This document shows positions 1 to 11,800 of a DNA stretch of 64,000 nucleotides, piece after piece. The notes beneath the pieces are model-generated. The model worked only from the letters and a program-made list of their open reading frames with translations, did not search any database and was not told the DNA's origin. Both the position numbers and the translations under genes were made by a program. This DNA is from Nymphaea colorata. Its lineage: Eukaryota > Streptophyta > Magnoliopsida > Nymphaeales > Nymphaeaceae. Numbering within the stretch: position 1 is the stretch's first letter; every line of letters starts with the position of its first letter. The DNA lies in the NCBI RefSeq assembly GCF_008831285.2, contig NC_045148.1, positions 10,359,001 through 10,423,000 on the forward strand, written 5' to 3'.

Positions 1-1343
1 AGGATGACACTTCATAAAAAAGGAGATCTGAGTGAAGTTGGTAACCTGAACCATCTATGGATGCCTTATCTATTAATGTGCCATGTGAAGTAAAGTGTCC
101 CTGGTATGCTTTATAGTGATTAGAGATGATATTTTTTGTTTTACATGGAAGGTCCTCCTGGCTTGAAAATTATGTTTCTTATGGCAACTTTAGGTGGGAT
201 TTTTTATTGATACTTGCATGAAAATTTATGGTGTCTCAGTAAATTATTGTATTGGTTCTTTCAGTACTCGGAGAATCATTAGAGGCATGTGTTCTTGTTT
301 GGGCAGAGTATTCATGCACACATAGTTTGAGACAAGCAGTCAACAGGAGCCCTTCTCACATACCATTTGTCCATAACCACCACTTTTGTTTGGAGTGTAC
401 ATGAGATTTGAAACTGTTTGTTCTGTCTTTTTTTTTGTGGTTGGTAAAAGGAAGGGAACAAGGGTGATAATTCCATGTTTGGGCATGCATTCATGGTGCT
501 TCAATAACATTTTATTGTACTTTATATTAATTGTTTTAATTATCTAAGGTTTTGAATTGTTTTATATTTAAACTTATTTATCTTATTAATTTACATTTTA
601 ACTATTTTATTTTATTTTTCATTTTGACTTTCAAGCTATAGCAGATGTCTAATGTATTTCATTGCTGATTGGGCATGACCATGGAAGTCCCACTTTGGCT
701 CAATACTTGTGTGAGAGAGAGAGGAACCTATCTGCAATGGCAGTGGCAAGGAGATTCCACGTAGCTGTGTTGCTCAAGGGAGCATAAAGAGGAAGCCCTT
801 CTCCATTTCATCTAGGGACTTTTTAGGGCAACAGTGGAAATGCTTGGCCTTTCTTAGTGGATACTCCGGCCACTTTCCACATGCCGCCAGGAGTCTGACA
901 TGTTTGTGAGGCAATTCATGCAAATGTCGATTATGTGTCCATGGACCAGCGAGGGTGTTTTCATTTTTTACCTGTTCAAAATGAGATGGGGTGCTGGAAA
1001 ACCCATGTCCAAAGGCACTCCATCCAAACAAACAAATATGCCCTATAAGAGATGGAATTGGGAAGTTGTATGTGCACTCAAGCCTTGACAGAAGCTTCGT
1101 TCCTTTGTTGCAGCCATATCTGTCAGAGCCAATAAAGCTTTCATCTGAATTTTGCTAAGTAGATATTGTTCTTTGGAGTCATTGAGTCTTAGAAAGGATG
1201 GAAGCACTGTTGGTTCTTCAGTTCGTCACATATTTTGCTCATTTATCATGGTTCCCATAGCGATAAAAGAACATCTCACACGATCCATCTCTAACTCATG
1301 CATTTGTTGATTGTGGTTCATCACTGGAGGATCCTCTGCTGAA

Positions 1344-1497
1344 TGCATCTCATTATTCTCTTTATGCTGTTCTCTTTCACAACTTACAGAAAGCTTCTCA
1401 TGCATTTTCTCATTATTCTCTTTATGCTGTTCTCTTTCACAACTTACAGAAAGCTTCTCATGCATTTTCTCATTATTCTCTTTATGCTGTTCTTATC
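1344..1497. repeat. 60-bp tandem minisatellite, about 2.5 copies
   Basis: The string CATTATTCTCTTTATGCTGT recurs at 1351, 1411 and 1471, giving an exact 60-bp period. The first two units are almost identical and the third is cut short. Because 60 is a multiple of three, both strands stay open and produce spurious 20-residue protein repeats. I treat it as non-coding. Confidence 0.9.
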
Positions 1498-1934
1498 TTT
1501 CAGAAAGCTAAATTCTCATACATCGATTCTGCTTTGGATATGTTTTTCAACTTCTGACGTTTGGATCAACTATGTGTTCCTTCGCTAGTCTGTTGGCGTT
1601 TATTGCTGTACAAGTGTTTTTCGATCTGTGTTTCATGAACGTTTTGACTTTTTCTGCAGAAAATTGGGAGAGCTACTGAAGCAAAGGATTACTGTTGTGG
1701 AATGCTTCAACTTTGCCAACTAAAAGGATCTCTACGTGTGTGAGCGTGATCAAGGAGGATCTGGTGCTTGGATATGTATTTTTCCACAAACTGTTGTTAT
1801 TTGTTCCTTGATTATGTGTGCTTCTGTAGCGTGAGCCCAATGACTCACTGTTCATCAGGAGTCTGAGGTGTTCTTGGAAGTTGGAACTATTTTAGGCCCC
1901 TCATGGTCTTGTCAGCCATTTTATTTAGGTTGAT

Positions 1935-1935
1935 G

Positions 1936-1969
<34 letters not shown>
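1935..1969. repeat. (CT)n microsatellite
   Basis: An uninterrupted run of about sixteen CT dinucleotides, in intergenic sequence with no gene nearby. Confidence 0.95.
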
Positions 1970-1970
<1 letters not shown>

Positions 1971-3766
1971 ACGAACGTCTAGTTAAAGCATACGGTTGCT
2001 ATTGTTCCCCATTCATAGACAAGCATAGAACAAGAGTTTGTGCCATGAAATTTGAAATCAGATTTTAGATCAGTTCTCATGAACACATTGAGTTGATAAA
2101 CTGAACGTTAACCAGCTGAGCCAATGGCTGACTGCCAGCCCCCTTTTTCTGTTGGTGCAGCGTTAACTCATGGCCCGGTTTGATTTGGCTCGTGCTCACT
2201 TATGTTTGTCTGCAAGCAATGGTAAACTATTTGTCTTGTTTTATATGTGTCATTTTCTGGGCTATTTGGTACGCTTTGGCCTTCTTGAAAAAGCCTCAAC
2301 TGCATAAGCAGATGCAAGGTTCAAAAATGCGAAAAAAGAACATGAAAATTTGATCTGTAGATTGGGATTGCACGAACTGACAGTAGTAAGACTATTGATT
2401 TGGAACGTAGCCAGGTTATGTTGATATACATGGGAGGGAGATACCCGAAAAAGCAGAATTTTCTGGGGTTTATGGTTTGCTGTGGGATTTGGGTGAAGTT
2501 ATGGTTACTTTTTTCAATTTGAGTGTAACACTTGCTACCATTTGCAGTTTAGAAGTTTAGAGAAATAGTGCTTATAAAAATTGAACTAATGACCAAACTT
2601 TTATTGAGTCACTCGTGAGAAATTGAACTGATGTCCAAACTTTTACTAGCCCACTGACTCGACCAGTTACCCTAAGAGGAACATTACGCCCAACTTATAG
2701 TGTGTCCAGTGCTGTCGCTTGTTTTAATAGGTCGGCTAAACGAGTTAGCTTTTCCTGAAAGTTTGGCGAAGCAAGCAAGCAAGCAACAAGCGACCATGCT
2801 AAAAAAAGAAGTCACTCCAGGGTCTTTGTTCTTACTGTTTAGCTCACTTTGTGGGATAAGTGCCCGACGACTGTCATTCCCATTGTTGCTGTCCTGATCC
2901 TGTGCTGACCATTCATCATTTGGATAGGAAGCAACGAACAGGCCTCAACGTCACCATCTATGTCGGAGATACCATGTGTCGCTCGTGCACAAGATGCAGA
3001 GAGAAGAGGAGTGGGGCGATGAACGACGATGAAATTTTGGGCTCGGTGCTTTCACTTTACTTTCATATAAATCATAAAGAAGCCATCTTCATGGCTGGAA
3101 GTCAGCATCTCCTTTGATGTAGCAATTTTGTAAAGTAATCCTTTGCTTCATTGTCATCGTTCTAAAATGGTGTTTTAGTATCCAAGAGCCCCATAATTGT
3201 TAAGTGCATCTCTTGCTTCAGAAATATGCATGGGAATCCGAAAGGAATTTGAACAATGATACCGAAGTTTCGATACAAGCTTTTTGCTTGCATTCATGCG
3301 GGCGTCACTAAGCATGGTATGCGTTTAACAAATTCATGGATGCATTAAGCACGAAATGCTTGTTCCAACCGTAATTATGTACTTAAATGGCTTCTGTTTC
3401 ATGTTTACCAGGAGTTGGAAATGTAGATAATATAATGACGGGGAGTCAGGGTTGCCTAATGCTCATGGAACTCTCTTAACTGATCTACTGTCCGCAGCTC
3501 TCTGTCTCTCACTCCCACACACGCACAAATTGACAGGTTGAATCCAGAAAACACTGCAAGGCTTGCTTATTAATACAGGAGAAAGCAATGAAAACTTTAC
3601 ATGCAGACTCTTCCTGAACTTTATTTTATACTGCTTCCCATAGACTCTTTTATGTCTCCGAACACGAAGAAAGGACGTACTTATACCACGCAAGTCTACA
3701 AACATACGTACAAAAAGGAACAAGAACCAAGACATGTCCAAAACATGAAGATGGAAGGAAGATCTT

Positions 3767-4639
3767 CTAACAAGCTCTGTTGTCTGGCATATGGCTATCC
3801 ATTTTATGCAGAGACATCCGCGCCTTGATTCCCTGACGACAGTTGCCCGTCATGGTTTCATCCGCAGGAATGACCGGAGGCTCATTCAGAAACGCGGAGC
3901 CGCTGCTGGTCCACCTGTTATCATGCATCAAAAAGAGAAGAAAGTGGAAAAGAGCAGTTGAAAACTAATAGAGTTTGGTTTACAGAATCAGGAAAAATGA
4001 TGCCTTGATCTGCAACTGATGACGAATGCTGAATTGCTTACCAACAGTTGTTCTTCTTCTGGTCCTCCACGAGCCTTTCACTGTCCATCTGTACCCTGAC
4101 TTTTCCCGTCACAGGAAAAGTATGGGATCTTTGAAAGGTGATCTCTGCAGCCTTTCTTGGTGAATTCTCCTGCCATTAGAAAAACCAACTATCGTCAGAG
4201 ACTTTACGTGATAATCTGGAATCAAACTGATTCGGCATTTAAAGGATCTCAATCTGCTCCTTGATAGCCAGTCTCTTTTTGGCCACAGAATCAAAGATAC
4301 AAGGCCATCATCCTTTTTCCTCAACCTACCCACTCCCCACATATGAGATGTTACACTAAAAAACAGAAGCGGCGTTCATGGCAGAGCGAGACTTAACCGG
4401 TGTCGTCGGTGGCGAGGGGGAAATGCCTCGAAGGTGGTCTTCTTCTGTCTTCTTCTTTGATCTCCAGTAAGCCTCGATCTCCCCTTTGGTGAAGGACCTG
4501 TTCCTCTGATATACAGCTACACCAAGGCGAAACAAATTACTAGAAAAACAAAGCAACGTTTCTCCAAACTCCCGAAGTTATGGCCTTTACCTGCTTTAGG
4601 ATCAACATAAGAATCCCAGCCAGCCATAAGAGACCCCAT
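3767..4639 (-). CDS. small plant-specific protein, unknown function
   Basis: Four exons join in frame with GT-AG introns: 4639-4591, 4516-4398, 4169-4042 and 3914-3767. They give 147 residues ending at a TAG. The N-terminus reads MGSLMAGWDSYVDPKA. It is followed by a charged basic stretch (residues about 18-45, including SFTKGEIEAYWRSKKKTEED) and, near the C-terminus, a WWT..S.AFLNEPP motif. From memory, a family of short uncharacterised plant proteins has exactly this layout: MGSLMAGWDS start, EIEAYWRSKKKTEEEH core and a WW..S.WAFLNEPPV block. I know of no assigned function. The start is the first ATG after a TATA-like box about 90 bp upstream. The tail after the NEPP block looks less conserved than I would expect, so the last exon could differ in the real transcript. 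Confidence 0.75.
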
Positions 4640-4725
4640 GATGAGCTCCAACACCTTCTCTTTCCTGGAACTACAAGCTTGAAAAGGAAGCCAAGTTCTT
4701 TACTGGTGACTGGAAGCGCTGGGCC

Positions 4726-4739
4726 ATTTATATATATAC
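4726..4739 (-). promoter_or_regulatory. TATA box of the small plant-specific gene
   Basis: On the minus strand this reads AGTATATATATAAA, about 90 bp upstream of the start codon at 4639. That spacing suits a TATA box with a 50-60 nt leader. No transcript data confirm it. Confidence 0.5.
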
Positions 4740-6084
4740 TGATCTCTCGATAAGGAATGTTTTTGGTGGTAGTCCTTATCCGAAGGAAGAGGCAGCAGCT
4801 TCGATGTCCGTTGCAGTGACCGAGTTCATCGCTTTTCCCTTATGGCCGCAGGCAAGGTGTCGAACAATGGAATGCGGAGAGTTGTTTCTTACAGGCGAGG
4901 TGGCTCCTCTTCGAGCTCTAAGACAGCATCCTCACGTGTCACCAACTTCGTGCTCCGGACAAGAACGCCACCAGGAAGATTGTGGCTGGAAGTTGGTATG
5001 TTCGTAGCAAATGGTTTCTGAAGCATGATAAGCGGTCTGAAAATCTTGATACGAGATCCTTTTTAACGTCAATGTAAATTTTTTGTTCAATATTTGCATT
5101 TCATAAGTTGATCTTCGCTACTGTGTTCTGAGTTTGAATTAGTAGCAGCAAGATAAGTTTATTTTTCAAGATTTCGATGGCAGAATCAGGTTTCAACCGC
5201 TTCTTTTAGATGCAGACTTGTTAGCATCTTAAAATTTGCAGAAAAAAATTGGGTAGTTGAGTCATGGATACTTGCATACTCATATATGCCTGCACATCAA
5301 AATAAACTATTAATCAAGAGGGGACATTAGGCCGTATCATTTCAACCCCATCAGACATTTTAACAATTCATAATGCTTGCAGGGATGTAAATGGCAAGTT
5401 ACAGAACAATCTTCCTCCCATTAGGAACACTCTCTCTTGTCAAAATTACAGTGACATACCAAGTAATTTCTCTCTATATAGATGAAAGAACTCGATCAAA
5501 GTATTATATCCGGTCTCGCTGTAAATCAGTTGGCTACAAGTCCAATCTGAACGTTTTCAATATGTTCCGCTTAATACTTGATACTTGACATGATCTTATC
5601 CAATTGGGTTGATTCAAAGGTCCAGACCAACTATTCAAGATTAAGGTTTCTAAAACTAATAAGAATTGTCTATATATGTTTAGCCAACTGGATTTCAATT
5701 CGCCTCTGAATTTCTAAACGTAATAACTCAGCCAAAAATAGACTCAAGTATCTGGTTTAGCGGATCCTGACCTACCATGTAATTTAAAAGCTATGACAAC
5801 TGTTATAGGACATAGGTATATATAAACTTTTGAAGATGTCAAAACATTTTCGACTGAGCGAGAATATTATTTCACTGCCCATGCAAGAGCTGAAGCTCCC
5901 CCCCTCCACTTGCCCCCTAAGGTTCAGAGTTACATCGATACTAGGTGGTAAGATTTCCAAGTGCTTTAACTTGAAATACGCAAGACTATTGTCAAGCCCT
6001 TTGTATGCTTGAGATGTTATGAGTGAACGGAGTAATAAAATATTAAACCTCGTTGTACAAACCATAGCCGATTCACGTGGTTTG

Positions 6085-6310
6085 TTGCCTCTAAGGGCAT
6101 AGTATAGCTGGTCGGGTTAAGGGTTTGTAAAAAGGTAGGTCTCTAGTTCTATTCCTTACGTTCCTGCGTCTTAAGGTGTTAGGGTGCGACATCCAAATTA
6201 AAGGGTGCACCACTGCTATCGCTGATACCGATGCAGCCCAGGACCCAAAGGTAGGATGAACTAGGGGAGGGACTTTGGGCCTCGCTCCAGGCAAGATTCA
6301 TGTGGTTTGC
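6085..6310 (+). mobile_element. SINE-like (tRNA-derived) remnant
   Basis: The segment TATAGCTGGTCGGGTT resembles a tRNA-type internal promoter A box, and TCTAGTTCTATTCCTT about 30 bp later resembles a degraded B box. A related head with a better B box lies at 49455-49560. The resemblance is weak and boundaries are approximate. Confidence 0.35.
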
Positions 6311-7640
6311 ATTAAAACCAGTTTGGCTCAAATTCAAAGTCCCAACTCAATTTAATTAATTTGAATCTGATAGAAACAATAATGTCCGAGTTAAATTGAG
6401 TTAAATTGAAGGTTTGACATCTCTAATGGTAGAGAGTGCAGAAGGTGGCATGCACTTTGAACAATTCATCTTGAAGATAATAGCCGTACCTTCAAGATGA
6501 AAATGGATGGTGAAGATCACTCAATGCATATGATTTTCAATTCATACAACAGGAGTTCTTTAAATTTTGCTAATTATCCAAATTAAGTGTTTATAGTACA
6601 CTTAACTGCCAGCAGAACTAATGTTTTTTGCATTTTAGAAAGTTGTTTTTCTTTTATCATCCATGAATATATGATGTTTTCACTCTTGTAAACTACCCAT
6701 TCCGAGCAGGTACTCTACGCTTGATGCGGTAAATATTGATGCGACATAGTCCATATCTTAAAAAAAAAATCGTATACTTGGTTTGATGCATACATACATG
6801 AACAAAATGTTGCAAATATCGCTGAATTTGGCATGATATCATTATGCTGATTATTATACGCTTCTTACTTTAAGTGGGGAAGCTGGAAAGGTTAAGTTTA
6901 ATTTTTTACCATATCCCTTTTGTTCTTGTTTATAAAGCCCAGCTTAATGTGAATATTGCTCCTAGATTTAATAACGAGATACTAGACATAATTATAATAT
7001 GTCTCTTAAAATGATGTTTTTAAAACATAGAAAAATAGAGTTTCACCGTCCTAAAAAGCTCAAACATAGAATAATATGTTTGAACTAAGGTCTTTAAGGG
7101 ACGTTTGACAAATAAAATACTTTATGAGTGTTCCATGAATTTACCCTAAAGATTAGAGCATATTCATGAACACTTAGTTTTAGTATTTCATAAATCTACC
7201 CCGTGTCTTTGTGATAGATTCATCAATACTTATAAAATATTTTAATTGCTAAATGACCCCTTAACTTCACACCTTCCACTGCTAAAATCTGAGAACTTAA
7301 TTAACAATTTTACTAGTTGTGGATATTTGAGCCTTGCCGCGTTTGGATGCTTCCAATTTTAGATATGTAAGATTCCAAAATGTCTAATTTACGAATTTCA
7401 AGAGTTTAAATTCTTTATTTGAAAATTTGACAAATGACAACTGGAACTTGCAAGTCTTGACGTTCATGCAATGAGATCCTCTTCTTTGTGGAGTTAGAGA
7501 CAAATTGATACAAGAATCCTATTATTATTATTATTATCGTTACTATTTTTAATGGTTTTCATGAGCAATTAACTTGAAATATAATTTCATAAGAAATGTA
7601 ACCCTAGAGACATTTTATGTTGTAGCTCATACTGTGAGAA

Positions 7641-7740
7641 AATATTCCGTAAAAAGCCCATAAGAAACATGAGAATGACACTATAATATAAATATTCCGT
7701 AAAAAGCCCATAAGAAACATGAGAATGACACTATAATATG
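7641..7740. repeat. 50-bp perfect tandem duplication
   Basis: Two adjacent 50-bp units start with AATATTCCGT at 7641 and 7691 and differ only at the last base. The near identity implies a recent slippage or duplication event. Confidence 0.95.
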
Positions 7741-8816
7741 TATTTTTGGAGTTTGTTCCAGACCTACCTAGTTCGATGAAATTGGACTAGTATTGTACGT
7801 TAGATCCATGTGCTAGTTCCTTATCCCCATACCCACTAGCAATTTTTTCATAAAAAGTTACTTTTTACTTTCTTTTTTTTTTTTAAGAATTGATAAACCA
7901 TCCATGTTCACCTGTTTCATAACGAAAACTTTGAAGAAAATTTTAAAATATTTTACCTAGGCAAGCACAAATTTCCAAGAAGCCAAATGGGTATTAAAAG
8001 CCGTGCTCAAGGCAAAATAAGGAAGAACATCTTCGAAAAGTAGGAAGCACTTATAAAATGTATGGAAAATAAAGTAAATACTCGTAACAAATATTTAGGA
8101 GAAAAGAAGAACAATTAAAACGCAAAAGTCACCAGACATTCTTGCTAAAAACAGTCTCATTTTTTTTTACCCAATTCAAATAAAAGAACATGGATTGTGG
8201 ATACCTATTTTTTATATTTTTTAATAAATACTTTTTTTTTTAACAAAAATATCATAGTTAGCAAACTTGGTGAGATGATTCAACTAGGGACTGGTCATAA
8301 GTCAACTGCTGACCCAAATGCAACTGGGCTCGATCTTGAATGGGCTCAATATTGCCCAGTTCTAAATTATTTCATTCAACATTGGTTCTAACTATTATTC
8401 AAAAAAAGCTATAATTATTTTATCAAAAGCCAACTAATCTAATGCATGTTATTTATTAATTATTAGTTGTAAGTTATCTAAATTGTATTTACTTGATTAT
8501 TATTTTGTTAATATCTTCGACTTCATATCATTTTTGAGGTAAGAATATCCTAAAATCACCAATAATATAAGATTAATATAAGAAATTGGAAGCCAAATGG
8601 ATAAAATCGAGGAGGAAGGAAGAAGACATATCAAAAATTTGCTTCTGAGAAAAGGAGGAGAGGTTTTAGAGGCGCCCATTTTATTTTGCGGGGAGACGTC
8701 ATTTCGAAAGCGCGTTCCCCGAGAAAGCTCTTTCAGTGGGCGCTTCTCAGATCCCTTTGCTCATTTTCGTTCTTGTCGGAAGAAGAGGGTGTAGCGAGCG
8801 TGAGAGAGAGAGAGAG

Positions 8817-11800
8817 ATGGTGGCGGCGGAGGATGACCGGAGTGGGGCGTCGCTACCGAGCGCGGCGTGCCCGGACGCCAGGAAGCGGAGGGTGTCGTAC
8901 TTCTACGAGCCGGGGATTGGGGACTACTACTACGGGCAGGGGCACCCGATGAAGCCCCATCGCATCCGCATGGCCCACAACCTGGTGGTGCACTACGGGC
9001 TGCACCGCCGCATGGAGATCAACCGCCCTTTCATGGCCACCGCCGATGACATTCTTCGCTTCCACGACCCCGACTATGTTTCCTTCCTTTCATCCGCCAC
9101 CCCGGAGACGCAGCACCACGAGCACTCCCGCTATCTCAAGCGTTTCAATGTCGGTGAGGACTGTCCTGTCTTCGACGGCCTCTTCTCCTTCTGTCAGGCC
9201 TCGGCCGGCGGTTCCATCGGCGCCGCCGTGAAACTCAACCGTGGCCTTGCCGATATCACCATCAACTGGGCCGGCGGCCTCCACCATGCGAAGAAGAGCG
9301 AGGCATCCGGCTTCTGCTACGTCAACGATATCGTCCTCGGTATCCTTGAGCTGCTCAAGGTGCACAGGGTGAGTGTGATCGACTACCCGTCTCCTTTCCC
9401 TTCCCCTTTTGACTTTTCTCTGGACGAATTTGGTTGTTCTGTTCTTTTTTTTTTATGTTAGAGTTACTCGGTTCTTGTTCTTTTCCGTCGTCATCAAAAT
9501 TCTCTTTTACTTTACATGTCAAGAAGATAACACATCGAGCCGGCATCTCCATCGTTCGACTCCCGTTTCTTATTAATTTGTTTTCCTCATTCTATATTTC
9601 AATCACTTCGAAGGCTCTCTTTGCTTTTCCCGTTGTGTATTTAATTCGTCAACTTTTACTGTGCAGCGTGTATTGTATGTGGATATAGACATTCATCACG
9701 GAGATGGGGTTGAAGAAGCATTTTACACTACTGACAGAGTGATGACCGTATCTTTCCATAAATTTGGTGACTATTTTCCTGGGACAGGGCATATAAAGGA
9801 CACAGGATATGGAAAAGGACAATACTATGCAATGAATGTCCCTTTGAATGATGGGATGGATGATGAGAGCTTTAAAGGTCTGTTTAGGCCTATCATTCAA
9901 AAAGTTATGGAGGTTTATCAACCAGAGGCAGTTGTTCTCCAATGTGGAGCTGATTCACTGTCTGGAGACAGGTTAGGATGCTTTAACTTGTCAGTGAAAG
10001 GACATGCCGATTGTCTTCGTTTTCTTAGATCTTTCAATGTCCCATTGATGGTTTTGGGAGGCGGTGGGTATACCATCCGCAACGTTGCCCGCTGTTGGTG
10101 CTATGAGGTCCGTTGACTCGAATGTATTTTTCGTTTCTTCTTCGTTTGTTTTTAGAAAAAGTTATGATGGTCATTGAGTTTTTCTGTCTAAGTCTTTTTG
10201 AAAAATTTTTTATGCAGACTGCAGTTGCTGTAGGAGTAGAACCTGAAAATAGACTGCCATACAATGAATATTATGAATACTTTGGTCCAGACTATACTCT
10301 TCATATTGCACCTAGCAACATGGAAAACCAAAACTCACCAAGAGATCTGGAGAGAATGAGGTAACTTCAGACTTCAGATACACAAGTTTTTTTTTTTTCT
10401 CTGTAACCGAAGTACTTGAAGAGGTTTGTGATTTGCTATTGTTTTTGTATTTGGTGCAATAAATTTGCTTTATTTAAGTTTCCATAGTTCTATTCTCACC
10501 TTATTCATGAATCTGGTCAAGATTTTTGAGTAGCTAGAAACCCTTGGAAGGCCTTTTACTTGTCCATGTCGGTGTGTGCATGTGCTCATATACATAAATA
10601 CGCGGGGCAGGAATCACCTGGCCAAGTGTACACTCTTGTGAAAAGAAGTCCTTGGAAGCAACATAATGTAGACAACTTCTTTTACCTGGACATTCATGAA
10701 GATAATCTGTTCCTTGACTTCTCGACTGGAAAACGAAATAACAATCCCCAGCATTCATTTAGTAAGTTATTGTTTTGAACATAAATGGGTAAATCAAAAG
10801 GTTCTCTTTCCTAGAACAAACAATTCCATACTTCAATTGCACAAACCAAAAATTAACTGCAAGTGCAAGCTAATTGTGGAAAATGATAACAATCTCCCGC
10901 ATTCATCTAGTAAGTTATTGTTTTGAACATAAATAGGTAAATCTAAATGGAATGCTATGGAAAATTTTTCGGTGTGTGAATTGAAACAATTTCTCATTTT
11001 CGATCTTGAACAATTTAAATCACTGCTCACAACGTGGGGAGTTCATGGGTGTAGGAGAAAGTTTATGTTTTCTTATGATTCTTTTTCTTATAATGACAGC
11101 AGAAAATGAGTTTCAAAAAATATGACAAGGAATTATAGTCAGATATATTTGTTATAAAAGAACGAGTGGTTAGTCAAACAAAAAGTTGATGGATGAAAGA
11201 ATGCAAATATTTGTTGGAAGTATTGATTAGAACTAAAAACTTGATATCATAACAAATTTATTCTTGAGCTCTTGTTGTTCATTTTGTATATTCAGTTTGT
11301 CATATCAGAAGAATAAATTGGATCAATTTTCTTGAGAAATTTCTTATTTCTACTTCCAACACTTTCCTATCTCCAATGTTGCTATGAGGAAGTGGTTGTG
11401 CAAACACACCAGTATAATAGGAAACTAAAGATTCATGGATTGTTAGTATTTGCATCTATCTCTGGCTTTATCTTCTTCTTCTGCTGGCTTCTCCAAAGGA
11501 GCTTTTTTCCTACTCTTTCTTGGGAATCTCTCATGCATGTATTTTCTATCATAATAAGCACACTTGTTTTTTCAGGAATGTGTTGCTGGAACATCTATCA
11601 AAAATTGAACATGTACCTAGTGTGCCATTCCATCATACAGCTCCTGAGACAAATCCTCCAGAGGAGGTAGGGAAACTATGACTGAATTACATCTATTCAG
11701 ATAATAAGTTGTTCTTGATATGATTTGTTAAAATTTTAGGAGGATGAGGAGATGGAAGAAAAAACTAAAGCCCGTATATGGGATGGAGAATATTATGCAT

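Larger units (their letters stand above)
1..3600. other. 5' intergenic region, no gene supported
   Basis: No open frame here shows a recognisable protein family or a consistent exon chain on either strand. The longest frames are short and mostly follow simple repeats. The region holds a 60-bp minisatellite (about 1344-1497) and a CT dinucleotide tract near 1937-1968. The left part could be the 3' end or downstream sequence of a gene lying outside the window, but I cannot show this. Confidence 0.5.
4740..8816. other. AT-rich intergenic region upstream of HDA6
   Basis: No protein-coding gene is supported. Contents seen are a SINE-like segment at about 6085-6310, a perfect 50-bp tandem duplication at 7641-7740, and many short A and T runs. 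The last 15 bp before the HDA6 start are a GA repeat that belongs to its 5' leader. I did not find a convincing TATA box for HDA6. Confidence 0.6.

Noticed and set aside
1226-1465. Minus-strand open frame with 20-residue repeats
   Set aside because: It is produced by the 60-bp minisatellite; no exon chain or family resemblance supports it.
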